64,000 nucleotides of DNA from Algibacter marinivivus (GTDB taxonomy: Bacteria > Bacteroidota > Bacteroidia > Flavobacteriales > Flavobacteriaceae), in NCBI RefSeq assembly GCF_003143755.1, contig NZ_QFRI01000002.1:605953-669952 (forward strand), written 5' to 3'. The notes below the pieces were generated by a model, which worked only from the letters and a program-made list of their open reading frames with translations, searched no databases and was not told the origin of the DNA. The position numbers were made by a program, and so were the translations under genes. Below are positions 1-7,175 of this stretch, one piece after another. Numbering within the stretch: the stretch's first letter is position 1; the number at the start of each line of letters is the position of its first letter.

Positions 1-2
1 AC

Positions 3-284
3 TTAACAATTACAGAAAGTAAAAAATTCACTAATGACGATGGATCGTTTCATTACAAAAAACATAAAATTTACATTTACAAAGAAGACTTTGCTGAGTT
101 TAAAGAGATTTTAGCTGAAATGACTGATTATATTATTGCTGAAAAGGGTGATGAAGTAATTAGTGACCGTCATCAAAAAGATTTCAAAAAGGAATATGAA
201 GACGACGGATCTCGAGTTACTGAAGCAGATTTAAAAACTAAAACACCAGAAAGTTTTACTGATATAGATTTTGATGATATTTAA
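3..284 (+). CDS. PUR-family (DUF3276) protein, 5' end missing
   Basis: This open frame enters from the left edge and ends at TAA 282-284, giving the last 93 residues. The visible part has the strand-rich lysine/phenylalanine pattern (KKHKIYIYKEDFAEF, then an acidic tail ending DIDFDDI) that I associate with the Bacteroidetes PUR-domain proteins annotated DUF3276. These are small PUR-alpha-like proteins thought to bind single-stranded nucleic acid. The assignment rests on resemblance from memory; the N-terminal part is outside the window. The gene is followed closely by a bidirectional terminator and faces the acyltransferase gene tail to tail. Confidence 0.75.
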   Translation, partial: LTITESKKFTNDDGSFHYKKHKIYIYKEDFAEFKEILAEMTDYIIAEKGDEVISDRHQKDFKKEYEDDGSRVTEADLKTKTPESFTDIDFDDI

Positions 285-302
285 TCTTCAAAAAAATAAG
301 TA

Positions 303-334
303 AAAAAACCGCAATTTTAAGTTGCGGTTTTTTT
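303..334. terminator. Bidirectional intrinsic terminator
   Basis: AACCGCAA (307-314) pairs with TTGCGGTT (322-329) around a 7-base loop. It is flanked by an A-run on the left and a T-run on the right, so it can work for both convergent genes. The stop codon of the minus-strand acyltransferase lies inside the T-run. Confidence 0.85.
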
Positions 335-1364
335 ATGCCTTAACTGCAACTATAGAAATAATTATTATAGCTATTAAACATAAAGAAGCTAAACTCCAAC
401 TTAAAGTAACTCCAAAAGCTAGAAATAAAATAATTAACCATACTGGAGCTAAAGTTACAACAGCTGCAAATCTAAAAGTTGATAAAAACTCTATTTCTTT
501 AATTCTTGGTTTTATTAAAAACTTCCATAAAATATAAGGGATTGGAAATATTAAAATTAAAAGGAATTTAGAGAAATACTCTAAAAACATGTTTCGTCTT
601 ACCTTCTTTATTTTACAATCTTTAAAGTTAAAGTCTATGCATGCATTAACAGCTTTCGGGTTTAAAAAATCAGTTTCCATTAACTTTAACTTCCCTAAAA
701 TAACTTCATAATCGTCTTTTGGAATATTTGTAGTTAATTGAGAGATTTCAGATTGAATTTTAGACTTCAAACTAACTACATCATTATTTTTATCTCCTGA
801 AATATAATTTTTAGCTTCAATTGTTTTTCCAAAATAAATTGCAGTACTATCGGGAAATTTTACAGCATCTTGATAGTTTAATCCAACAGGAAGCAACTGT
901 AAATCTATATTAGGGTATTTTTCAAAAGTGTTTAAAACTATTCTTGTAAAACCTTTGCTTAACGGTCTTACTCTTCGCATTAAATTATGATTGCCTTCAG
1001 GAAAAATAACAACACATTCCTTTTTATTTAAAAGCTCAGAGCAGGTTTCAAAAATAGCATTGTTATTACTTAAATTACCCCAACCATCTCTAACTCTATA
1101 AACTGGGAGCATTTGTAAACTCTTCAATAATTTTGCTACAAAAGGTTTTTGAAAAACACCAGCTCTAGTCAAGAAATAAGAATATCTATTTGATTTTGTA
1201 GCAATCAATAGAGCGTCTAAAAGCGCATTTTGATGATTGCTTAATAGCAAAACGGATTTGTTTTTAGGAATATTTTCAATACCAAAAACTTTAATCCTTC
1301 TAAAATAGAAAAACATTCCAGCGCTTATATAAGCTCTAACACATAATAACCAAATACGTCTCAA
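333..1364 (-). CDS. PlsC-like 1-acylglycerol-3-phosphate acyltransferase
   Basis: A 343-residue membrane acyltransferase of the PlsC/GPAT superfamily, expected to move a fatty acyl group onto a glycerophospholipid precursor at the inner membrane. Block I is NHQNALLD, where histidine and aspartate are five residues apart rather than the four of classical HX4D; some GPAT-like members show this spacing. Block III is FPEGNHN. Two hydrophobic segments near the C-terminus (about residues 265-340) look like membrane anchors, unlike minimal PlsC. It overlaps the upstream SBF transporter gene by 4 bases and is the last gene of a three-gene reverse operon. The exact acyl acceptor cannot be told from sequence. 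Confidence 0.85.
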   Translation of the reverse strand: MRRIWLLCVRAYISAGMFFYFRRIKVFGIENIPKNKSVLLLSNHQNALLDALLIATKSNRYSYFLTRAGVFQKPFVAKLLKSLQMLPVYRVRDGWGNLSNNNAIFETCSELLNKKECVVIFPEGNHNLMRRVRPLSKGFTRIVLNTFEKYPNIDLQLLPVGLNYQDAVKFPDSTAIYFGKTIEAKNYISGDKNNDVVSLKSKIQSEISQLTTNIPKDDYEVILGKLKLMETDFLNPKAVNACIDFNFKDCKIKKVRRNMFLEYFSKFLLILIFPIPYILWKFLIKPRIKEIEFLSTFRFAAVVTLAPVWLIILFLAFGVTLSWSLASLCLIAIIIISIVAVKA

Positions 1365-2263
1365 ATCTGTTCTTTTTTTCTAGACCAAAAAAAGGCTAAT
1401 AACAATCCTGATATAATATGCCATATTCCCCAAAAAGCTGCCAGAATTGCCATTCCACCTAAATCATTAAAAAACGAAAAAATTAATAACAAGCCTAGAC
1501 CAGAGTTTTGTATTCCCGTTTCTATAGCTAATGTTTTTTGATTTTTAAAAGATAGTTTAAATAACTTCGCTATACCAAAACCAAGTAAAAGTGCCAATAT
1601 ATTATGCGCAATTCCCAAAGCTAAAACATGATGTATGTATGTATTAAAAACATCTATATTTTTTGAAAAAGCAATAACAACAATTGCTACAAATACCAAA
1701 ATGGATAATGGCTTTAAGAATTTAGATAACTTTATTGCTAAAAGTGGACATTTAAACCGAAGTAACATTCCCAAAACCAGAGGGATTCCTAAAATAAGTA
1801 ATACGAGTTTCACCAATGCAAACCCGTCTAATTGAACTGTTTTTAATATCTCAGCAGTAGGTTCGTATAATCCACTATAAAACTGAAAGTTAAATGGCGT
1901 CATAAACATAGCCAAAAAGGTTGCAAATGCTGTCAAGCTAACTGATAATGCCGTATTTCCTTTTGCCAAATGCGTCATGAAGTTTGAAATATTACCACCA
2001 GGACAAGCAGCAACCATTAGCATTCCTAAAGCAATACTAGGTTGTGGCTTAATTAAAACAACTAAAAGAAACGATGCAAGAGGTAATAATATAAATTGAC
2101 ATAAAACACCCAATAAAACTAACTTAGGCTCTTTGAATAATTGCTTAAAGTCATTTATAGTAATGTTTAGAGCTACTCCAAACATAACAACTGCAAGAGC
2201 AATATTCAACACCCATAATCCGCTACTATCAAAATTTATCTGAACTGCATCTAGGTCTTCCAT
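1361..2263 (-). CDS. Bile acid:sodium symporter (SBF/BASS) family transporter
   Basis: A 300-residue protein with about nine to ten hydrophobic segments, matching the SBF/BASS fold. The stretch AACPGGNISNF (about residues 85-95) is a typical family motif near the sodium sites, and ETGIQNSGLGLLL (about 248-260) matches the second conserved crossover. Members import organic anions, keto acids or sterol-like compounds with sodium; the substrate here is unknown. It starts 3 bases after the CsaA-like gene and overlaps the acyltransferase by 4 bases, so the three are probably co-transcribed. Confidence 0.9.
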   Translation of the reverse strand: MEDLDAVQINFDSSGLWVLNIALAVVMFGVALNITINDFKQLFKEPKLVLLGVLCQFILLPLASFLLVVLIKPQPSIALGMLMVAACPGGNISNFMTHLAKGNTALSVSLTAFATFLAMFMTPFNFQFYSGLYEPTAEILKTVQLDGFALVKLVLLILGIPLVLGMLLRFKCPLLAIKLSKFLKPLSILVFVAIVVIAFSKNIDVFNTYIHHVLALGIAHNILALLLGFGIAKLFKLSFKNQKTLAIETGIQNSGLGLLLIFSFFNDLGGMAILAAFWGIWHIISGLLLAFFWSRKKEQI

Positions 2264-2266
2264 AAA

Positions 2267-2602
2267 TTAATTTACAGGTGTTCCGTTTTTAACTTTACTT
2301 TCTGGGTTTAATAGTATAACATCTTTACCATTAACAGCACCAAGCACTAAACATTCACTCATAAATTTAGCAATTTGCTTTTTGGGAAAGTTAACTACTG
2401 CAATAATTTGTCTATTTAATAAATCTTCTTTTTTGTAAAGCGTTGTGATTTGTGCAGAAGATTTTTTAATACCTAAATCTCCAAAATCGATAGTTAGTTG
2501 GTAAGCAGGGTTTCTGGCTTCAGGAAAGTCATTAACTTCAATTATGGTTCCTACTCGTAAATCTACTTTAGTAAAATCTTCAAAAGATATTGTATCGCTC
2601 AT
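2267..2602 (-). CDS. csaA: CsaA-like tRNA-binding domain protein
   Basis: A 111-residue single-domain protein with the OB-fold tRNA-binding pattern of CsaA/YgjH: FTKVDLRVGTIIEV near the N-terminus, KSSAQIT in the middle, and a C-terminal LGAVNGKDVILLNPE. CsaA was described as a secretion-related chaperone in Bacillus, but the fold is that of tRNA-binding domains from aminoacyl-tRNA synthetases. The length is the family norm. It is the first gene of the reverse operon leading into the SBF transporter. Start ATG at 2602 fits the conserved N-terminus. Confidence 0.88.
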   Translation of the reverse strand: MSDTISFEDFTKVDLRVGTIIEVNDFPEARNPAYQLTIDFGDLGIKKSSAQITTLYKKEDLLNRQIIAVVNFPKKQIAKFMSECLVLGAVNGKDVILLNPESKVKNGTPVN

Positions 2603-2647
2603 TTTTTAAAAATACAAATAATTACGAACTTTGAAGAAATTAAAATT

Positions 2648-3208
2648 ATGGCTAGAACACCTTCAAATATGCTTCCACTAGGAACCACAGCTCCAGATTT
2701 TTCGCTATTAGACACCGTTTCTGATGCAGTTTTAAAATTGAATGATATTAAAGGTGAAAAAGGCACAGTTATAATGTTTATCTGTAACCACTGTCCTTTT
2801 GTGATTCATGTAAATCCTGAATTGGTTTCTATTGCAAACTTATATACTAGTAAAGGCTTGAGTTTTATTGCTATTTCTAGCAATGACGCTGTTAATTATC
2901 CACAAGATTCTCCAGAAAAAATGAAACTTCATGCTGAATCTGAAAATTATCCTTTTCCCTATTTATATGATGAAACACAGGATGTCGCAAAGGCTTATGA
3001 TGCAGCTTGCACACCTGATTTTTATGTTTTTGATAAAGATTTAAAATTAACTTATAGAGGGCAACTTGATAATTCTAGACCTGGAAATGGTATTCCAATA
3101 ACAGGCAAAGATATGAGACACGCTATAGATTGCTTACTTGAAGGTAAAGACAATACACAAACCCAAAAACCAAGTATTGGTTGTAATATCAAGTGGAAAT
3201 CTAGCTAA
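2648..3208 (+). CDS. Thioredoxin/AhpC-TSA family protein
   Basis: A 186-residue cytoplasmic redoxin without a signal peptide. After an APDFSL entry strand (about residues 15-20) typical of AhpC/TSA proteins, it has a CNHC redox motif at residues 46-49 followed by PF. The cis-proline region is ACTPDFYVFD (about 119-128), and it has a second Cys near the C-terminus (GCNIKW). Such proteins are usually listed as thioredoxin-family proteins of unknown partner. It stands alone on the plus strand and its 3' end overlaps the convergent GNAT gene by 8 bases. Confidence 0.85.
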   Translation: MARTPSNMLPLGTTAPDFSLLDTVSDAVLKLNDIKGEKGTVIMFICNHCPFVIHVNPELVSIANLYTSKGLSFIAISSNDAVNYPQDSPEKMKLHAESENYPFPYLYDETQDVAKAYDAACTPDFYVFDKDLKLTYRGQLDNSRPGNGIPITGKDMRHAIDCLLEGKDNTQTQKPSIGCNIKWKSS

Positions 3209-3686
3209 GTTTTAATTGCCAGATACCAATGTTTTGCCATTCTCCAAACTTCATACCTACTTCTTTCAGGTTAGCTACCTGCTCGAAACCTAATTTCTCA
3301 TGAAGTTTTATACTTGCATCATTAGGAATAGTTAAAACACCGAGAACTGAATGTAAATCTGTTTTTTTGAGTAATCTAATTAATTCTTCATATAACTTGG
3401 TTCCTATTTGCTTGCCATGTGCTGTATGCTTTACATATACAGTAGATTCTGCTACAAAATCATAGGCGGGTCTTGGTCTAAATCTGCTTCCATAAGCATA
3501 TCCTAAAATTTCATTGTTTTCCTCATAAACGATATAAGGATAATTAGGAATTATATGATTTAACTTTTTAGTAAAAGTCTCAAGCGATAAAGGCTCAATA
3601 TCAAAGTTTGCAGTTGTATTTATAACATAATAATTATAAATTTCTAACAATTCTTGAGCATCATCAATTTTAACTGGTCTTATCAT
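3201..3686 (-). CDS. GNAT N-acetyltransferase, phosphinothricin acetyltransferase type
   Basis: A 161-residue acetyl-CoA-dependent N-acetyltransferase. The order MIRPVKIDDA, YPYIVYEENNEILGYAYGS, then a variant pyrophosphate loop (AHGKQIGTKLYEEL) and NDASIKLHEKLGFEQV is that of the Pat/Bar/YncA group. It acetylates an amino group of a small molecule; the true substrate (methionine sulfoximine, an amino acid or other) is unknown. Its start directly follows the stop of the DinB-like gene upstream, so the two form a small reverse operon. Confidence 0.85.
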   Translation of the reverse strand: MIRPVKIDDAQELLEIYNYYVINTTANFDIEPLSLETFTKKLNHIIPNYPYIVYEENNEILGYAYGSRFRPRPAYDFVAESTVYVKHTAHGKQIGTKLYEELIRLLKKTDLHSVLGVLTIPNDASIKLHEKLGFEQVANLKEVGMKFGEWQNIGIWQLKLS

Positions 3687-4232
3687 TTACAACCAACCTT
3701 TACGTTTCATTACGTTTTCAATATGTGCATAATGGTGGTTACTATGCCACGCATAATTACCAACATTATAACTAAGTAATACCTCACTATTACTTTCTGG
3801 GTGAATAAAACTCTTCTTTAAATCATCTTCAGATAATGATTTTAAAAGATTTACTAATTTATAATGTATCGCTTTTAAATGCTCTATTGACATTTGGATA
3901 GGTGCTGATTTACTATCGCTTAATTCTGCCCAAAGTGCTTCATCATAAGCTTTTATAACAGGTTTATCTTCTGTTAATGCCCATTTAAAACGTGTATAAC
4001 TATGATGATGACTATCAGAAACATGGTGAACCGTTTGTCTAATAGTCCACCCACCAGGTCTGTAAGGTGTATCTAACTGCTCTTTAGTTAGATGTTTTAC
4101 AAGAGCTTCAAAACGAATAGGAAATTGCTCTAAAGTTGTTATCCAGTCTTCAATATGTTGTTTAGAAAGATTTGTTGGATATTCAAACTGTCCTATAGGA
4201 TATTTTAGTTGTTCTAGTTCTGAAGCATTCAC
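3687..4232 (-). CDS. DinB/YfiT-like putative metal-dependent hydrolase or thiol transferase
   Basis: A 181-residue protein of the DinB_2 four-helix bundle family, YfiT branch. It carries the metal ligand pattern of histidines: WTIRQTVHHVSDSH (about residues 62-75) and WHSNHHYAHI near the C-terminus. YfiT homologues in Firmicutes are bacillithiol S-transferases (BstA), and many Bacteroidetes carry this family too. It is co-oriented with and abuts the GNAT gene. The biochemical role here is inferred only from family. Confidence 0.85.
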   Translation of the reverse strand: MNASELEQLKYPIGQFEYPTNLSKQHIEDWITTLEQFPIRFEALVKHLTKEQLDTPYRPGGWTIRQTVHHVSDSHHHSYTRFKWALTEDKPVIKAYDEALWAELSDSKSAPIQMSIEHLKAIHYKLVNLLKSLSEDDLKKSFIHPESNSEVLLSYNVGNYAWHSNHHYAHIENVMKRKGWL

Positions 4233-4278
4233 GAGACATAATTTTTAAGTGAACCTCTAAAATAAGTATAATTTACGA

Positions 4279-4701
4279 TTATGCAACCTCAGCAGTTCCT
4301 TTTTTAGCCCAATTAATTGCAGAATATAATGAGCTAAAACTTTTAATTTTATTTTTAAAAAATAAACTTTCTACCATTAAATTGAGTTTTCCAACAGGGC
4401 TATCTGAAACCACATAGTACCCTTTTAAAAAGTAACTATTCTTGAAAAATTTTAACCAATCCATAGCGACTACTGCATAAGAATTAATACGATTGGAAAT
4501 ATAAATTAAATCGCTTCCATCAGTACCTAAAAAGCAAGATACATCTTGTACGATTTGATTAGCATGTTCACTCCAACTAAAGTTAACACCAGATTTTATC
4601 TCAGATACTATAAAACCTTTGAAAATGAAGATATCACCAAAAGAATAATTGAGTTCTTTTAGTACTTCTGATTTTAAGTGGGTTTGGTTGATACTAATCA
4701 C
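4279..4701 (-). CDS. Conserved-type hypothetical protein, 140 aa
   Basis: I do not recognise this 140-residue soluble protein with certainty. It has alternating beta strands and helices (for example DIFIFKGFIVSEIKSGV and YYVVSDSPVGKLNLMVES), an arrangement reminiscent of the SpoIIAA/STAS-like fold seen in small flavobacterial proteins, but no catalytic motif stands out. It has no signal peptide or membrane segment. It lies between the YfiT-like gene (46 bases on) and the terminator of the prolyl isomerase gene, so it needs its own promoter. Function unknown. Confidence 0.6.
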   Translation of the reverse strand: MISINQTHLKSEVLKELNYSFGDIFIFKGFIVSEIKSGVNFSWSEHANQIVQDVSCFLGTDGSDLIYISNRINSYAVVAMDWLKFFKNSYFLKGYYVVSDSPVGKLNLMVESLFFKNKIKSFSSLYSAINWAKKGTAEVA

Positions 4702-4781
4702 AAAGCGAAAATAAATATCATTTTCGCCTTGTTAAAATATAATCGATAATTAATATAATTAAACGTTATGCTACCAAAACA

Positions 4782-4811
4782 AACAAGACACCTTAAAAAA
4801 GGTGTCTTGTT
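4782..4811 (-). terminator. Intrinsic terminator of the PPIase gene
   Basis: An 11-bp perfect stem (AACAAGACACC at 4782-4792 with GGTGTCTTGTT at 4801-4811) and an 8-base loop lie 26 bases past the stop of the minus-strand prolyl isomerase. On the minus strand the stem is followed by a T-rich stretch, as expected for an intrinsic terminator. Confidence 0.85.
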
Positions 4812-4836
4812 ATCGAGTTTATATATTCTTTATCGA

Positions 4837-5769
4837 TTATTTCACATCCATTAACTCCACATCAAAAACAAGTGTAGCATCTGGTGGAATAACACCACCT
4901 GCACCAGCACTTCCGTATCCTAAATGACTAGGAATTACTAAACGTGCCTTATCTCCTACTTTTAATAAGCTAATCCCTTCATCCCATCCTGGAATAACTT
5001 GACCAACACCTAATGGAAAATCTATTGGTGCGTTACGTTTGTATGACGAATCAAAAACAGTTCCGTCTGATAACTGACCTTTGTAGTGTACAGAAACAGT
5101 TTGTCCTTTTTCTGCTTTAGCACCAGAACCTTTTTGGATAATTTGGTAACGTAAACCACTATCGGTTTTATCAAAACCAGTTGCTAGTTTATCTAATTCT
5201 GCCTCAGCAGTAGCTTTTGCTTCTGCTATTCTTTTAGCTCTTGATCCTTCAAAAGTTCTAAATGCTTCAATAGCGTTATAACCTTCTGCATCTGCGCCTA
5301 CTCTTACTATTTCTAAACTTTCAATTTTATCACCTTGAGCAATAGCATCAACAATATTTTGACCTTCTACTACTTTACCAAAAACGGTATGTTTACCATC
5401 TAACCAATCCGTAGCTGTATGCGTGATGAAAAACTGACTTCCGTTTGTTCCTGGGCCTGCATTTGCCATAGATAACACTCCTGGGCCGTCGTGTTTTAAA
5501 TCTGGGTGAAACTCATCATCAAACTGGTAACCTGGATTTCCAGCTCCTGAACCTTGTGGGCATCCCCCTTGAATCATAAAATCTGGAATCACTCTATGGA
5601 ATTTTAAACCATCATAATATGGTGTGCCTTGAGCTTTTACTTTGTTTTCTAAATTACCTTCAGCCAAAGCAACAAAATTACCTACTGTTCCTGGTGTTTT
5701 TTGGTACTCTAAAGCAACAAGAATCTCTCCTTTTGTTGTATTAAATTTTGCGTATAATCCGTCTTGCAT
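4837..5769 (-). CDS. Cyclophilin-FKBP fused peptidyl-prolyl isomerase
   Basis: This is a 310-residue two-domain prolyl isomerase. Residues about 5-165 are a cyclophilin ([39 protein letters not shown]). A helical linker rich in Ala/Glu/Lys follows, and the last ~110 residues are an FKBP domain ([45 protein letters not shown]). No signal peptide is evident, so it should act on cytoplasmic proteins. I place the start at 5769 (MQDGLYAKF) and not at the upstream ATG 5811, because the upstream 14 residues have no cyclophilin homology and overlap a promoter-like box at 5792-5799. A strong terminator follows the gene. Confidence 0.9.
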   Translation of the reverse strand: MQDGLYAKFNTTKGEILVALEYQKTPGTVGNFVALAEGNLENKVKAQGTPYYDGLKFHRVIPDFMIQGGCPQGSGAGNPGYQFDDEFHPDLKHDGPGVLSMANAGPGTNGSQFFITHTATDWLDGKHTVFGKVVEGQNIVDAIAQGDKIESLEIVRVGADAEGYNAIEAFRTFEGSRAKRIAEAKATAEAELDKLATGFDKTDSGLRYQIIQKGSGAKAEKGQTVSVHYKGQLSDGTVFDSSYKRNAPIDFPLGVGQVIPGWDEGISLLKVGDKARLVIPSHLGYGSAGAGGVIPPDATLVFDVELMDVK

Positions 5770-5791
5770 TGTTCTATTTTTTAATAAGTTG

Positions 5792-5799
5792 CAAATATA
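5792..5799 (-). promoter_or_regulatory. Putative -7 box (TATATTTG) of the PPIase gene
   Basis: Read on the minus strand this is TATATTTG, an exact match to the Bacteroidetes -7 consensus TAnnTTTG, about 22 bases upstream of the chosen ATG at 5769. No clear TTG box was found at the usual distance, so support is moderate. Confidence 0.45.
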
Positions 5800-5908
5800 T
5801 AAAACATACATAACTAAAACTTAATACTTATACAAAATCATAACATGTATATCACATTTATCCTTCTTACTATATATAGATAAAATTTCATGAAATGATT
5901 TACTACTT

Positions 5909-5916
5909 TAGTTTTG
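5909..5916 (+). promoter_or_regulatory. Putative -7 box (TAGTTTTG)
   Basis: TAGTTTTG matches TAnnTTTG and lies 43 bases upstream of the ATG at 5960. A convincing upstream TTG was not seen. Confidence 0.4.
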
Positions 5917-5959
5917 CTCTTATTAATTATAATTCTAGTTTTACAAAAAACGTAATACA

Positions 5960-6388
5960 ATGAAATTTGGTTTAAATAAAATTCGTGCTGCTTTTAGTGA
6001 TAAGAAACAAACTCATAATGAAAATCAAATAGATGATATTATTAAGTCTATTGATGAAGAAGCGTTTGCTGTTTCTGAAGAAAATGTGTTATTTGGAAAA
6101 ACCTCCGAACTTGGAGGCTATTTTTATGTAATAACCATTATAGTAGGTGCTTTTAAAATTAAAACTAATAAAGGTGCTAAACTTGCATTAAAGGGTCAGG
6201 ATTTTGATTTGGTTTTAAACTCAGATATGGATGAGTTTGAATCTGACCACTCTTATATTAATAATAGATATATTACCAGAATAGATTTCCAAATTGAAAA
6301 AGAAGATGTTGCTAATTTTGATAAAAATAAGATTACTGCTTTAACCTTGAGTGTTAAGAAACAAGAGGTTGTTTTTAAGACGCTTTAA
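5960..6388 (+). CDS. Hypothetical protein, 142 aa
   Basis: Unrecognised 142-residue soluble protein. The first ~45 residues are polar and probably helical (KFGLNKIRAAFSDKK, then an acidic helix). The rest looks like a beta-rich domain (GGYFYVITIIVGAFKIKTNKG, then a YITRIDFQIEKEDV strand pair). It has no signal peptide, membrane segment or cysteine. It stands alone with its own promoter-like box and is followed by a 140-base gap. Composition and codon use resemble its neighbours, so it is likely a real gene, but no function can be offered. Confidence 0.6.
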   Translation: MKFGLNKIRAAFSDKKQTHNENQIDDIIKSIDEEAFAVSEENVLFGKTSELGGYFYVITIIVGAFKIKTNKGAKLALKGQDFDLVLNSDMDEFESDHSYINNRYITRIDFQIEKEDVANFDKNKITALTLSVKKQEVVFKTL

Positions 6389-6528
6389 GCTGAAGATTTT
6401 AGTTTACTTTACTACTTGATTTTGTCAGAAAATTTTTCTAAATTCGTTTAGAATTGGATATAAAACACATGTACAGAGCTTCTTTTAATATTAAAATAAT
6501 TTCATATCCACTGAATATTATATAAGAT

Positions 6529-7167
6529 ATGAAAAAATCACTTCAAATATTTATAACAATCGCTTTAATTTCAAGTTTCTTGTTTTCTCAAAACCAGAAA
6601 ATGGAAAATAATATTAAATACTTTGACGAAAACTATAACCCAATTTTAAAAACGGAATATGAAAACAGAAAATGGGAAAACGGATTATTAAGTATTCAAG
6701 GAGATTCTATTAACCATAAAATTCTTTCTGTAAGGGAAAATCGGGGAACTATAGAAAACAAAAAAAAACTTGATTCATTGCTAACTTCAATCATAAATAA
6801 AAAAATTGATTCATCTAAAACAATAGTAATTATTTATTACCCAGGAAAAGACCTTTGTAATTCAAGTGGTTCTGCTTCAAAAAGTTACATAAAATCTTGG
6901 TTTAAGAGACTTGAAAAAAAACTGTATAAAATAACTCAAACGAAACCTATATATATTTATAAAGACAAAGAGGGTCTTGAAAAATATGGGAATGGGGTAA
7001 TGAATTGGTATAAAGACCCTAATGAAATAATTGAAAAACTCTTTTTTAAGTACCATTATCCGTGTAGCAGTTTTGTAACCATCTCAAAAAAAGGAGATTT
7101 CATTAGTTATTTTGGAGAGTTCTCCAAAGAATACGTTTGGAAATCAGCTGAAATATTAACAAAATAA
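6529..7167 (+). CDS. Hypothetical secreted protein, 212 aa
   Basis: A 212-residue protein starting with a clear signal peptide (MKKSLQIFITIALISSFLFS, cleavage near SQ), so it is exported, probably to the periplasm. The mature part is lysine- and tyrosine-rich with three cysteines (KDLCNSSGSAS near residue 110 and YPCSSF near 178). Strands around IVIIYYPGKDLC and SFVTISKKGDFISYFGEF resemble a redoxin-like alternation, but there is no CxxC. It ends 9 bases from the convergent recQ. I do not recognise the family. Confidence 0.6.
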   Translation: MKKSLQIFITIALISSFLFSQNQKMENNIKYFDENYNPILKTEYENRKWENGLLSIQGDSINHKILSVRENRGTIENKKKLDSLLTSIINKKIDSSKTIVIIYYPGKDLCNSSGSASKSYIKSWFKRLEKKLYKITQTKPIYIYKDKEGLEKYGNGVMNWYKDPNEIIEKLFFKYHYPCSSFVTISKKGDFISYFGEFSKEYVWKSAEILTK

Positions 7168-7175
7168 TGTTTAGA

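Noticed and set aside
322-537. 71-codon plus-strand frame beginning in the terminator
   Set aside because: It lies antisense to the C-terminal membrane part of the acyltransferase, begins inside a terminator and has no support of its own.
5770-5811. ATG 5811 as start of the prolyl isomerase
   Set aside because: The added 14 residues cross an exact TAnnTTTG box and precede the cyclophilin domain without homology.
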